A stretch of 64,000 nucleotides of DNA from Pseudonocardia sp. DSM 110487 (GTDB lineage Bacteria; Actinomycetota; Actinomycetes; Mycobacteriales; Pseudonocardiaceae). The notes below the pieces were generated by a model. That model was not told where the DNA came from and did no database searches. It saw nothing but the letters and a program-made list of their open reading frames with translations. Both the position numbers and the translations under genes were made by a program. Position 1 is the first letter of the stretch. Every line of letters starts with the position of its first letter. Positions 1 through 7,925 of this stretch are shown here, piece by piece. The DNA lies in NCBI RefSeq assembly GCF_019468565.1, contig NZ_CP080521.1, positions 2,790,001 through 2,854,000 of the forward strand, in the 5' to 3' direction.

Positions 1-1
1 C

Positions 2-226
2 CCGTCGATGCCCCGCGGGCTGATCCTCCCGCCCGGCGCCCCCGACTACGCGCAGCAGTGGTGGATCCGCACGATGCAGCAGGTGGTCGAGACGCCCGAG
101 TGGAAGTCCTACGTCGAGAGCAACCACCTGTCCCAGGACCTGCGCTGGGGCCCGGACTTCACCGCGTTCCTCGAGCAGACGCAGGCGGACTTCAAGCGCA
201 TCCTCACCGAGCGGGGCGCGCTGTGA
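2..226 (+). CDS. TctC-type tricarboxylate-binding protein, C-terminal fragment
   Basis: The window opens inside this gene; only the last 74 residues are present. Their pattern (a helix with WWxRTMQQVVETPEW, then SYVESNHL, then a terminal helix ending FKRIL) matches the end of the periplasmic solute receptors of the tripartite tricarboxylate transporter family. Such receptors capture carboxylates outside the membrane and deliver them to TctAB. The stop overlaps the next start as GTGA. That coupling, with tctB and tctA directly downstream, is the main support. The substrate cannot be told from this fragment. Confidence 0.8.
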   Translation, partial: PSMPRGLILPPGAPDYAQQWWIRTMQQVVETPEWKSYVESNHLSQDLRWGPDFTAFLEQTQADFKRILTERGAL

Positions 227-753
227 CCGCCGTGCAGCCCGAGGTCGTTCCGGTGGCGGTCACACGGCGGTTCCACGTCAGCGCACGGGCGGTGTTCTTC
301 GGGATCCTGCTCGTGGTCCTCGCCGTCTACTTCCAGCTCGCACTCGGCATGGAGTGGCGCACCGCCGCGGGACGGATCGGGCCCGGGTTCTTCCCGCGCA
401 TCATCGGCGGGATCGGGATCGTGCTCACGATCGTGGCGCTGGTGGGCAGCGTGCGGCGCGCGGATCCCGCCGCCGACGCCGACCGGGAGACCGACGCCGG
501 TGCCGCGGACCTCGGCCGGCACCCGGGCACCATGGCGATCGTCGTGGCGGCAAGTGCGGCGCTCGCGGCCGCCTTCACGCTGCTCGGGGCTGCCGTCGCG
601 GGCGCGTTGTTCCTGCTCGGCTGTCTGTGGCTGCTCAACCGCGAGCACCCGGTGTTGAACGCCGTGCTCGCCGTCGGCACGGCCACCGGGCTGTACCTGC
701 TGTTCCAGACCCTGCTGGACGCGGGCCTGCCGGCCGGCGTGCTGCCGTTCTAG
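223..753 (+). CDS. TctB-family small membrane subunit of a tripartite tricarboxylate transporter
   Basis: The product has 176 residues and about four hydrophobic segments: roughly 20-40, 57-75, 105-135 and 140-165. The motif GRIGPGFFPRI near residue 45 is typical of TctB, the small permease subunit that pairs with TctA. The GTG start at 223 overlaps the tctC stop, so translation is probably coupled. A charged loop rich in Asp and Ala separates the second and third membrane segments, as usual in this family. The order C-B-A is the standard operon order. The transported carboxylate is unknown. Confidence 0.85.
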   Translation: MTAVQPEVVPVAVTRRFHVSARAVFFGILLVVLAVYFQLALGMEWRTAAGRIGPGFFPRIIGGIGIVLTIVALVGSVRRADPAADADRETDAGAADLGRHPGTMAIVVAASAALAAAFTLLGAAVAGALFLLGCLWLLNREHPVLNAVLAVGTATGLYLLFQTLLDAGLPAGVLPF

Positions 754-773
754 AGGAGCCGGGGGACGACACC

Positions 774-2348
774 GTGGACGTCTTCACCGACCTGGGCCAG
801 GGGATACTGGCGCTGCTCACCGTGCAGAACGTGTTGCTGCTCGCGGCCGGTGTGATGATCGGGATGGTCGTCGGCGTCATCCCGGGCCTCGGCCCGTCGG
901 CCGGCCTCGCGATCCTGCTGCCGCTCACGTTCGGCCTCGACCCGACCGGCGCGATCATCATGCTGGCCGCGGTCTACTACGGCGCGATGTACGGCGGCAC
1001 GATCACCTCGGTGTTGATCAACACGCCAGGCGAGTCGGCCACCGTCGCCAGCACGTTCGACGGCTACCCGCTCGCGCGGCAGGGGCGGGCGGGTCCCGCG
1101 CTGATGATCGCCGCGGTCGCCTCGTTCGTCGCCGGCACGGTCGGGGCCGTCCTGATCAGCATCGCGGCGCCGCTCATGGCGTCGGTGGCGAGCAGCTTCG
1201 GCCCGCCGGAGCTGTTCCTCGTCGTGATCGCCGGGCTGCTCACGCTGATCGTGATCATCGGCAGGAACTGGTTGCTCGGCGCGCTGTCGGCGCTCATCGG
1301 GTTCGCGCTCGCCACCGTCGGCGTCGACATCGGTGGCGGTGCGCAGCGCTACACGTTCGGCTCGACGGAGCTGATCAACGGGATCGACTTCATACCGGTC
1401 GCGATCGGCCTGTTCGGCATCGGCGAGATCCTGCACACCCTCTGGCGGGGCGGGCATCTGGAGCGCATCGGCTACTTCACCGTCGGGTCGCGCGGGCGCG
1501 CCTTCTGGCCCGATCGGGAGGATGTGCGCGAGTCGCGCGGCCCGATCCTGCGTGGCTCCTTCCTCGGCTTCCTCGTGGGCACGGCACCGGGGGCGGGCGC
1601 CACGGTCGCGTCGCTGATGTCGTACAGCCTGGAGAAGTCGATCTCGCGGCGCCCGGAGCGGTTCGGCAAGGGCGCGATGGCAGGGCTCGCCGGGCCGGAG
1701 GCGGCCAACAACGCCGCCTCCGCCGGGGCGATGGTGCCGTTGCTGACGCTGGGCATCCCGGGGTCGGCGGCCACCGCTGTGCTGATCGGCGGGTTCCTGA
1801 TGTGGGGGTTGCAGCCGGGGCCGCTGCTCATGGAGCAGAACCCCGAGTTCGCGTGGGGCCTCATCGCGAGCATGTACCTGGGCAACGTGATGTTGCTGCT
1901 GGTCAACGTGTTCTGCATCCCGGCGTTCGCGAGCATCGCCCGCGTCCCGTTCCGGGTGCTGGCGCCGGTGATCATCCTGCTCTGCATCACTGGGACCTAC
2001 TCGGTGAACGGGAGCATCGTCGAGGTCGGGATCATGCTCGCCTGCGGCGTGCTGGGGTTCTTCATGCGCCGCTACGGCATGTCGCCCGCGGCGCTGGTGA
2101 TCGCACTGGTGCTCGGCCCGCTCGCCGAGGAGACGCTGCGCCAGACGATGATCATCTCGGGCGGCGATTTCACGATCTTCCTGGAGCACACGGCGTCGCG
2201 GGTGCTGCTCATCGCGATCGTGCTGCTCGTACTGCTGCCGACGGTGGTGCCGCGCATCCGCCGGATGATCGCGGCCCGGCTGGCCGCCGTGGGGCGGCGA
2301 CGGGCCGCAGCCGCCGAACCCGCCGACTCGCCCGCGCCCCGTCCGTGA
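774..2348 (+). CDS. TctA-family large permease subunit
   Basis: A 524-residue polytopic protein with the TctA signature: VVGVIPGLGPSAG near residue 35, YYGAMYGGTITSVLINTPG near residues 65-85, and a second inverted half-repeat with FLVGTAPGAGATVASLMSY. TctA is the large channel-forming subunit of the secondary tripartite tricarboxylate transporters. The GTG at 774 is chosen because family homology begins immediately after it and a G-rich stretch lies 8-13 bases upstream. The C-terminus is an Arg/Ala/Pro-rich cytoplasmic tail. The gene follows tctB by 20 bases and precedes an FAH hydrolase by 12, so all four probably form one operon. Confidence 0.9.
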   Translation: MDVFTDLGQGILALLTVQNVLLLAAGVMIGMVVGVIPGLGPSAGLAILLPLTFGLDPTGAIIMLAAVYYGAMYGGTITSVLINTPGESATVASTFDGYPLARQGRAGPALMIAAVASFVAGTVGAVLISIAAPLMASVASSFGPPELFLVVIAGLLTLIVIIGRNWLLGALSALIGFALATVGVDIGGGAQRYTFGSTELINGIDFIPVAIGLFGIGEILHTLWRGGHLERIGYFTVGSRGRAFWPDREDVRESRGPILRGSFLGFLVGTAPGAGATVASLMSYSLEKSISRRPERFGKGAMAGLAGPEAANNAASAGAMVPLLTLGIPGSAATAVLIGGFLMWGLQPGPLLMEQNPEFAWGLIASMYLGNVMLLLVNVFCIPAFASIARVPFRVLAPVIILLCITGTYSVNGSIVEVGIMLACGVLGFFMRRYGMSPAALVIALVLGPLAEETLRQTMIISGGDFTIFLEHTASRVLLIAIVLLVLLPTVVPRIRRMIAARLAAVGRRRAAAAEPADSPAPRP

Positions 2349-2360
2349 GACAACTGGAGC

Positions 2361-3203
2361 ATGAGCATGCGCCTGGCCAGCATCCGTGTCGACGGGACCG
2401 AGGTGCCCGCCGTCGTCGACCCCGCCCGCGGCGTCGCCCGCGTGCCCGAGCTGCTCCCCGGGTTCGACGGGGACATCAGGGCGGTCCTCGTCGAGGAACG
2501 CGTGGCGGAGCTGGCGAAGGCGGTGGAGTCCGCGGCCGAGGCGCTGTTCGTACCGGAGTCGTCGGTGGAGTTCGGCGCGCCGTACCGGCACCCGCGGCTG
2601 ATCTGGGGCATCGGGCTGAACTACGTCGACCACGCCGCCGACCTCTCCGAGCAGGTCCCCGATGAGCCCGCGTCGTTCATCAAGGCCGACCACACCGTGA
2701 TCGGACCGGGCGAGGAGATCCCGATCCCGCCGCAGAGCAACCGCACCACCGCGGAGGCCGAGCTGGGCCTCGTGATCGGGCGCTACTGCCGCAACGTGAC
2801 CGAGGAGGACGCGCTCGACCACGTCTTCGGCGTCACGACCGTGCTCGACCAGACCGCCGAGGACATCCTGGAGCGCAACCCGCGGTTCCTCACCCGCTCC
2901 AAGAACTTCCCGGGCTTCTTCTCGTTCGGGCCGCAGATCGTGCCGCTCGCCGAGGTGGGCGACCTGGCGCCCGTGGAGGTGAGCACCGTCCTGGACGGCG
3001 CGGTGCACCGCAGCAACACCGTCTCGCGCATGCGCTACTCACCGCAGTTCCTGGTGAGCTTCCACAGCGCGGTGATGCCGCTGTACCCCGGCGACATCAT
3101 CTCCACGGGAACGCCGGGCGCGGTGCACATCCGCCCCGGCACGGTGGCCGAGTGCCGCATCCCCGGCGTCGGGGTCCTGACGAACCCGGTCGTCCAGGGG
3201 TAG
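2361..3203 (+). CDS. fumarylacetoacetate hydrolase (FAH) family protein
   Basis: A 280-residue FAH-fold enzyme. The core begins with WGIGLNYVDHAAD (about residue 84). The metal-binding EAELGLVIG follows near 133, then FGVTTVLDQTAED, and a C-terminal STGTPG motif near 248. Family members hydrolyse or decarboxylate 2-keto acids and beta-diketones using Mg2+ or Mn2+. It starts 12 bases after tctA, so it probably processes the carboxylate imported by the Tct system; this is inference. A second in-frame ATG lies two codons in. A G+C-rich hairpin follows the stop and may end the operon. The exact substrate is unknown. Confidence 0.85.
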   Translation: MSMRLASIRVDGTEVPAVVDPARGVARVPELLPGFDGDIRAVLVEERVAELAKAVESAAEALFVPESSVEFGAPYRHPRLIWGIGLNYVDHAADLSEQVPDEPASFIKADHTVIGPGEEIPIPPQSNRTTAEAELGLVIGRYCRNVTEEDALDHVFGVTTVLDQTAEDILERNPRFLTRSKNFPGFFSFGPQIVPLAEVGDLAPVEVSTVLDGAVHRSNTVSRMRYSPQFLVSFHSAVMPLYPGDIISTGTPGAVHIRPGTVAECRIPGVGVLTNPVVQG

Positions 3204-3221
3204 CAACCGGCGTGTGACGCA

Positions 3222-3249
3222 CACCACCGCCCCATCTGCGGCGGTGGTG
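3222..3249 (+). terminator. hairpin after the tctBA-FAH operon
   Basis: A perfect 9-bp stem, CACCACCGC with GCGGTGGTG, encloses a 10-base loop and starts 19 bases after the FAH stop. A smaller stem (GTGTG/CACAC) lies just before it. There is no U-tract, as is common for actinobacterial terminators, so the function is inferred from position. Confidence 0.5.
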
Positions 3250-3266
3250 ACGGATTCTGCTCCGGC

Positions 3267-3294
3267 GGCTGGTCTTGATAGGTACCGACCAGCC
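3267..3294. promoter_or_regulatory. 28-bp dyad upstream of the SigG-like sigma gene
   Basis: GGCTGGTC and GACCAGCC form perfect 8-bp arms around 12 bases that include GGTACC. The dyad ends 17 bases before the sigma-factor ATG. It could be an operator or a 5' leader hairpin. No adjacent regulator gene points to a binding protein. Confidence 0.4.
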
Positions 3295-3311
3295 TGCTCC
3301 AGGAGTCCTCG

Positions 3312-4277
3312 ATGCCGTCGAATTCCGAGTTCGCCGCCCAGACCGAGCAGTTCCGGCCGGAGCTGCTGGCTCACTGCTACCGGATGCTCGGCTCGATCCA
3401 CGACGCCGAGGACCTGGTCCAGGAGACCTACCTGCGCGCGTGGCGCGCCTTCGGTGGCTTCGAGGGCCGCTCATCGGTGCGGCGCTGGCTGTACAAGATC
3501 GCCACCATGGCGTGCCTCACGGCGCTGCAGACGCGTTCGCGCCGGCCGCTTCCCTCAGGCCTCGGGGCGCCCGCCGACGACCACCGGGTGGCGGTGGCAC
3601 CCGGTGAGACGTCGGTGGCATGGCTCCAGCCGGCCCCGGACGCGCTGTTCGGCTCGGACGACCCGGCGGTCGTCGTGGCGAGCCGGACCGGGGTGCGGCT
3701 CGCGTTCATCGCCGCGCTCCAGTTCCTGCCCGCCCGGCAGCGGGCCGTGCTGACGCTGCGCGACGTGCTGGCGTTCCGGACCGCCGAGGTCGCGGAGATG
3801 CTGGACACGACGACCGCGGCCGTCGACAGCACGCTGCGCCGGGCCCGTGCGCAGCTGGCGGCGGCAGGCCCGATAGAGGACGACATGGTCGAGCCGCGCG
3901 AGGACGTCCGGCGGGCCCTGCTCGACGGCTACGTCGAGGCGTTCACCCGCGCCGACCCCGGCGCGCTGGTCGACCTGCTCCGGGCCGACGTCGAGCTGGA
4001 GATGCCGCCCATCCCCACCTGGTTCACCGGCCGGCCGGCCGTCGTCGGGTTCCTGGCGAGCCGCGTGCTGCGCCGCGATGGCCAGTGGCGGATGGTCCGC
4101 ACGAGCGCCAACGGCCAGCTCGCGGCCGTCGCGTACGAGCACACGGCCGACGGCCGGTACGAGGCGCACGGCGTCGAGGTCCTGACGCTGATCGGGGACC
4201 GGATCGCCCGCATCACCGCGTTCAACGACCCGAGCCTGGTGCCGACGTTCGGTCTCGCGCAGGCGCTCGCGACCTGA
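3312..4277 (+). CDS. ECF sigma factor with C-terminal SnoaL-like domain (SigG type)
   Basis: A 321-residue extracytoplasmic-function sigma factor. Region 2 lies near residues 16-80 (ELLAHCYRMLGSIHDAEDLVQETYLRAW, ending in SVRRWLYKIA). Region 4 lies near 135-185 (LQFLPARQRAVLTLRDVL, then an HTH with AEMLDTTTAAVDSTLRRA). The last ~115 residues form a SnoaL/NTF2-like domain, from YVEAFTRADPGALVDLL to ITAFNDPSLVPTFGL. This layout matches the mycobacterial SigG-like group, in which the extra domain replaces or supplements an anti-sigma factor. No anti-sigma gene is adjacent. The MFS exporter downstream is a plausible target. Confidence 0.85.
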   Translation: MPSNSEFAAQTEQFRPELLAHCYRMLGSIHDAEDLVQETYLRAWRAFGGFEGRSSVRRWLYKIATMACLTALQTRSRRPLPSGLGAPADDHRVAVAPGETSVAWLQPAPDALFGSDDPAVVVASRTGVRLAFIAALQFLPARQRAVLTLRDVLAFRTAEVAEMLDTTTAAVDSTLRRARAQLAAAGPIEDDMVEPREDVRRALLDGYVEAFTRADPGALVDLLRADVELEMPPIPTWFTGRPAVVGFLASRVLRRDGQWRMVRTSANGQLAAVAYEHTADGRYEAHGVEVLTLIGDRIARITAFNDPSLVPTFGLAQALAT

Positions 4278-4292
4278 CGCACCGCTTCCACC

Positions 4293-4321
4293 GCGTTCCG
4301 GCCCACTGGCGGCCGGAGCGC
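4293..4321 (+). terminator. hairpin after the SigG-like sigma gene
   Basis: An 11-bp stem with one G-U pair (GCGTTCCGGCC with GGCCGGAGCGC) encloses a 7-base loop, 16 bases after the sigma stop. It probably separates the sigma transcript from the MFS gene. There is no U-tract. Confidence 0.5.
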
Positions 4322-4390
4322 CATCGAGACACGGCCGCCGTCGATCCGTCGGCGCCCAACGAATTCATGACGTGACTAGGAAAGGTGTAC

Positions 4391-5638
4391 ATGAGCACCC
4401 AGCGGGTTGGATCGAGTACCGGCAGGGCGAACCTCGTCCTGACCACCCTGTTCCTCGGGATGTTCGTACTGGGTACCGCCGAGCTGCTCGTGGTCGGCGT
4501 GCTGGACCTGATCGCCGCCGACATGCGGGTCTCCATCCCCGCAGCCGGCGCATCGGTCACCGGATACGCGCTCGGCCTGGCCGTCGGCGGCCCGCTACTG
4601 GCCGCGCTCACCATCAGGCTGGACAAGCGGACGGTGCTGGTGGGCGCGCTCGTGCTGTTCATCATGGCGAACCTGGTCACGGTGCTGACCGCGAGCTACG
4701 GGCTGTTCCTCGTGGCACGGGTCGCCACCGGCGCGTTCCAGGGCCTGTTCATCGCCGCCGCGTTCGGGGTCGGCATCTCGGTCGTCCCGCCGGAGCGCAT
4801 GGGCCGGGCGATCTCGGTGGTCGTCTCCGGCGTCACCGTGTCGGCCGCGCTGGGGGTGCCGCTGGGCACGCTCGTCGGCCAGACATTGGGCTGGCGCGGC
4901 TCGTTCGCCGCGATCGTCGCGCTCAGCGTCATCGCACTGATCGCCACGCTGGCGCTGGTCCCGTCCGTGCCCGGCACCGCAGGCGGCGCGGGTCGCCAGG
5001 CCAGGTACGCGTTCGCGCCGCGGGTGCTCGCCGTGCTGGTCCTGCACACCCTGGTGTTCGCCGCGGTGTTCGCGGCGCTGACCTACATCGTGCCGTTCCT
5101 GCAGATCGTCACCGGCATCTCCGGCGCATGGGTCAGTGCGTTCCTGCTGGCCTACGGGGTGGCGACGGCGGTGGGTTCGTTCGGCGGTGGCCGGTTCGCC
5201 GACAAGAACGCCGCCCGCACGCTGATCGCCGGAACCATCGGGGTGGTGGTCGCGCTGGCGGTGCTGCACCTACTGGGCGCGATCGCGCTGCTCGCCGCGA
5301 TCGCGGTGCTGGCACTGGGCCTGTTCGGCATGGGCATGGCACCTTCCCTCCAGTACCGCGTGGTGAGCCTGGCCGGGCCGGGCGCAGCGCTGGCGCAGTC
5401 GCTGCCGGCCTCCGCGGTCAACGTGGGGATCGCGCTCGGCTCGTTCGCCGGGGGTGTGGCGATCGAACGCTCCACCGCATCGTCCACGGTGCTCCCCGGC
5501 CTGGCCATCGCCGTGATCGCCGTTGGGGTCGCTTGGGCCACCAGGAACTTGGCGCCGCCGGTGGTCGATGCGGCGGACGCGGCCGTCGAGCCCGCGCAGC
5601 CGGGTCCGGCGTCCTTGACAAATGATACGCATCTGTAG
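4391..5638 (+). CDS. MFS transporter, AraJ/CmlA-like drug-efflux type
   Basis: A 415-residue, 12-helix major facilitator protein. The start region reads LTTLFLGMFVLGTAELLVVGVLDLIAADM, typical of the DHA1 AraJ/chloramphenicol-efflux group. The short loop between helices 2 and 3 carries a basic RLDKR, and VSAALGVPLGTLVGQTLGWR near residue 160 fits motif C. The ATG at 4391 follows AGGAAAGG by 5 bases; a GTG two codons upstream is an alternative start. The substrate is unknown. The stop lies inside an imperfect direct repeat that precedes the next gene. Confidence 0.85.
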   Translation: MSTQRVGSSTGRANLVLTTLFLGMFVLGTAELLVVGVLDLIAADMRVSIPAAGASVTGYALGLAVGGPLLAALTIRLDKRTVLVGALVLFIMANLVTVLTASYGLFLVARVATGAFQGLFIAAAFGVGISVVPPERMGRAISVVVSGVTVSAALGVPLGTLVGQTLGWRGSFAAIVALSVIALIATLALVPSVPGTAGGAGRQARYAFAPRVLAVLVLHTLVFAAVFAALTYIVPFLQIVTGISGAWVSAFLLAYGVATAVGSFGGGRFADKNAARTLIAGTIGVVVALAVLHLLGAIALLAAIAVLALGLFGMGMAPSLQYRVVSLAGPGAALAQSLPASAVNVGIALGSFAGGVAIERSTASSTVLPGLAIAVIAVGVAWATRNLAPPVVDAADAAVEPAQPGPASLTNDTHL

Positions 5639-5657
5639 ACGATATGCATGTGTCTAC
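5624..5657. promoter_or_regulatory. imperfect direct repeat plus dyad at the MFS/hypothetical junction
   Basis: GATACGCATCTGT (5624) and GATATGCATGTGT (5641) form a 17-bp-period direct repeat with two differences. GTAGAC (5635-5640) and GTCTAC (5652-5657) add 6-bp inverted arms. TTGACA lies at 5615. The signal spans the MFS stop and the next start. It may be an operator, but no regulator gene adjoins it. Confidence 0.3.
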
Positions 5658-6087
5658 GATTGCCGCTCGCGCGGCCGCACTGCTGCCCAGCCGGGTCTGG
5701 ATCCCGTGGGAGCCCGGCCCGGAGGCGGCCACGGCCGGGCCGGTGGTCGTGAGTCTCACCGACTTCACCATGCACTCGCTGCGGTCGCTGCCGGGTATCG
5801 CGCGGACCGGACGACGCCTCGGCCTGGGTTGGTACGCGGTGCCGGGAGCGGTCGGCGTGCATCTGTGGACCGACCCGCTCAGGCGCAAGGTCGGCTCGTT
5901 GTCGGTGTGGACCGACCTCGCAGCGATGCGCCGGTGGGTCGGGCTGCCCCTCCACGTCGCGACCATGCGCCGCTACCGCACCCACGGTTCGGTCAGCTCG
6001 ACGACGTGGCACGACGAGAGCTTCGACCGCGAGGCGACGGTCGCAGAAGCCACGCGGATCCTCGACGGTGGTCAGCGGGGGAGGTAG
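5644..6087 (+). CDS. hypothetical protein, possibly DUF3291/monooxygenase-like ferredoxin fold
   Basis: A 147-residue soluble protein that I do not firmly recognise. It has a Trp- and Pro-rich start (RVWIPWEPGP), then beta-like stretches VVVSLTDF, GVHLWTDP and VGSLSVWTDLAAMRRWV, and a C-terminal MRRYRTHGSVSSTTW. Strands alternating with helices and conserved Trp/His positions resemble small alpha/beta-barrel monooxygenase-like proteins, but this is weak. It starts 5 bases after the MFS stop, so the two may be cotranscribed. Its last 16 bases overlap the convergent oxidase gene. Confidence 0.55.
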   Translation: MHVSTIAARAAALLPSRVWIPWEPGPEAATAGPVVVSLTDFTMHSLRSLPGIARTGRRLGLGWYAVPGAVGVHLWTDPLRRKVGSLSVWTDLAAMRRWVGLPLHVATMRRYRTHGSVSSTTWHDESFDREATVAEATRILDGGQRGR

Positions 6088-7304
6088 GTCTCCAGCATCG
6101 CGTTGCGGAACTTGCCCTCCGGGTCGTGCTTCAGCGTGAGGGTGGCGAAGTCCGTGAGGTGCGGCCAGAGCGACGCGACGGTCGCGGGCGCGGTGCCGAA
6201 CACCTTGCCCCAGTGCGGCCGGGTGCCGAACTCGACGAGCGCCGACTCCAGCGCGGCCACCGCGGGCAGCACGGCGTCGGTGTCGGGAACCCAGGTGAAG
6301 TGCAGTGCCGCGGTGTCGCGGCCATGGGCGGGGGAGAGCCACAGGTCGTCGGCGGCCACCAGGCGGATCTCCGAGACCTGCAGCACCGGCCGCAGGTGAT
6401 CCCGGACGCCGTCGATGGCACGCAGGGCGTCGGCGAGGGCGGCGCGTGGCACGAAGTACTCCGACTGCAGCTCGTCGCCGCTGCTCGGGGTGAACGCGAG
6501 CCGGAAGTGCGGCAGGCGCTCGTGCCACGGGCCCGGCTCGCCCAGCTGCGGGGTGCAGTGCTGCGGGTCGACGCCGGGCACCATGTGCACCGGCGCGGGT
6601 GCCCTCGTCGCGCCGAGCCAGCGGACAGGCGGCTCGGGGTCGGTGTCGAGCTGCTTGAGCCACACCTGCTCGAAGCCGTCGCCCGCCCAGTGGGTGAACA
6701 GGCTGACGCTGTAGCCCGCGACGAGGGCCTCCTCGGCGTCGTCGAGCGCGAGCCCCTCGTAGATCCACTGCCGGATGCCGAACGTCGGGCGTAGATCCAG
6801 CGTGAGCGCGGTGACGATGCCGAGCGCGCCGAGCGCAACCACCGAGCCGGGGAACTCGTCGTCGCCCCTGCGGACGGTGCGCAGCTCGCCGTCGGCGCCC
6901 ACCAGCTCGACGGCGGACACCGCCGTGCCCAGCGCGCCGTTGCCCTGCCCGGACCCGTGCGTGCCGGTGGCGCAGGCGCCGGCCACCACGATGTGCGGGA
7001 GCGAACCCAGGTTGGGCAGCGCGAACCCGGCCTCGTGCAGCTGCCCGGTGAACTCGCCGTAGCGCAGGCCGGCAGAGACCCGTGCGGTCGCGGCGGCCGA
7101 GTCGATCTCGACGACGGGCGGGAGCCCGGCGAGCGTGACGTGCTCGCCGTCGGTGTCGGCGATCCGGCTGAACGAGTGCCCCGAACCGAGCGCCCTGACC
7201 CGGTCGCTCCGCGCGACCAGCTCCTGCAGCTGGGCCATCGAGGCGGGGCGGTGGACCTCCCGCGAGGAGAAGACGACGTTGCCTGCCCAGTTCGCGGTCA
7301 CCAT
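6072..7304 (-). CDS. alditol/xylitol oxidase-type FAD flavoprotein
   Basis: A 410-residue oxidase of the VAO/PCMH fold with a C-terminal ALO (sugar-1,4-lactone oxidase) domain. The start NWAGNVVF and the motif RALGSGHSF are hallmarks of actinobacterial AldO. His43 in GSGHSF is the expected site of covalent FAD attachment. GACATGTHGSG near residue 110 is the second FAD-contact motif. Such enzymes oxidise xylitol, sorbitol or related polyols at C1, making aldose and H2O2. The ATG at 7304 starts exactly at the conserved region. The ybeY gene is divergent from it. The polyol substrate is not provable from sequence. Confidence 0.85.
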   Translation of the reverse strand: MVTANWAGNVVFSSREVHRPASMAQLQELVARSDRVRALGSGHSFSRIADTDGEHVTLAGLPPVVEIDSAAATARVSAGLRYGEFTGQLHEAGFALPNLGSLPHIVVAGACATGTHGSGQGNGALGTAVSAVELVGADGELRTVRRGDDEFPGSVVALGALGIVTALTLDLRPTFGIRQWIYEGLALDDAEEALVAGYSVSLFTHWAGDGFEQVWLKQLDTDPEPPVRWLGATRAPAPVHMVPGVDPQHCTPQLGEPGPWHERLPHFRLAFTPSSGDELQSEYFVPRAALADALRAIDGVRDHLRPVLQVSEIRLVAADDLWLSPAHGRDTAALHFTWVPDTDAVLPAVAALESALVEFGTRPHWGKVFGTAPATVASLWPHLTDFATLTLKHDPEGKFRNAMLETYLPR

Positions 7305-7377
7305 GGAGCTGAACCTACCCACCCGGCGGGACCGTCTAGGCTGGTTGTCCGGTAAGCGAGTGGAGCAGGGGAAGTCC

Positions 7378-7914
7378 GTGTCGATCGAGGTGTGCAACGA
7401 GTCGGGCGTGCCCGTCGACGAATCGCTCGTGGCATCGGTGGCGCGCTTCTCCCTCGACGCGATGCACGTCAACCCTGCGGCCGAGCTGTCGATCCTCGTC
7501 GTGACCGAGGAGGTCATGAGCGAGCTGCACGAGCGCTGGATGGACGAGCCGGGGCCAACCGACGTCCTGTCGTTCCCGATGGACGAGCTGGTGGAGGAGT
7601 CGCGGCGCCCTGACGCCCCCGACACCGGCCCCGCGCTGCTCGGCGACATCGTGCTCTGCCCCGAGTTCGCCAAGGCTCAGGCCCGCAAGGCAGGCCACGG
7701 CCTCGCCGACGAGATGCACCTGCTCACCGTGCACGGGGTGCTGCACCTGCTCGGGTACGACCACGCCGAGCCGGAGCAGGAGCGGGAGATGTTCGGCCTG
7801 CAGGCCAGGCTGCTCTCCGACTGGCAGGCTGCGCGCAAGAAGGCCGCCGCCCAGGTCGCGCGGCAGCGCAGCGACTCCGCGGTACTGGGCACCGCAGGCC
7901 TCGAGGACGACTGA
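7378..7914 (+). CDS. ybeY: endoribonuclease YbeY (rRNA maturation factor)
   Basis: A 178-residue YbeY with the diagnostic zinc motif HGVLHLLGYDH, which supplies three His ligands, and the preceding GDIVLCPE strand. YbeY is a conserved zinc hydrolase needed for 16S rRNA 3'-end processing and ribosome quality control. The GTG at 7378 follows AGGGGAAG by about 4 bases. The C-terminus extends about 30 residues past the motif. In many actinobacteria phoH lies upstream; here the upstream neighbour is the divergent oxidase instead. The CBS gene follows after 11 bases, so ybeY probably starts the era operon. Confidence 0.95.
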   Translation: MSIEVCNESGVPVDESLVASVARFSLDAMHVNPAAELSILVVTEEVMSELHERWMDEPGPTDVLSFPMDELVEESRRPDAPDTGPALLGDIVLCPEFAKAQARKAGHGLADEMHLLTVHGVLHLLGYDHAEPEQEREMFGLQARLLSDWQAARKKAAAQVARQRSDSAVLGTAGLEDD

Positions 7915-7925
7915 TCACCCCGATC

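Noticed and set aside
750..3008. A very long open frame (752 codons) on the minus strand across tctA and the FAH gene
   Set aside because: Its translation is dominated by Arg, Asp, His and Glu in the pattern typical of frames opposite GC-rich genes. The plus-strand genes have clear family motifs.
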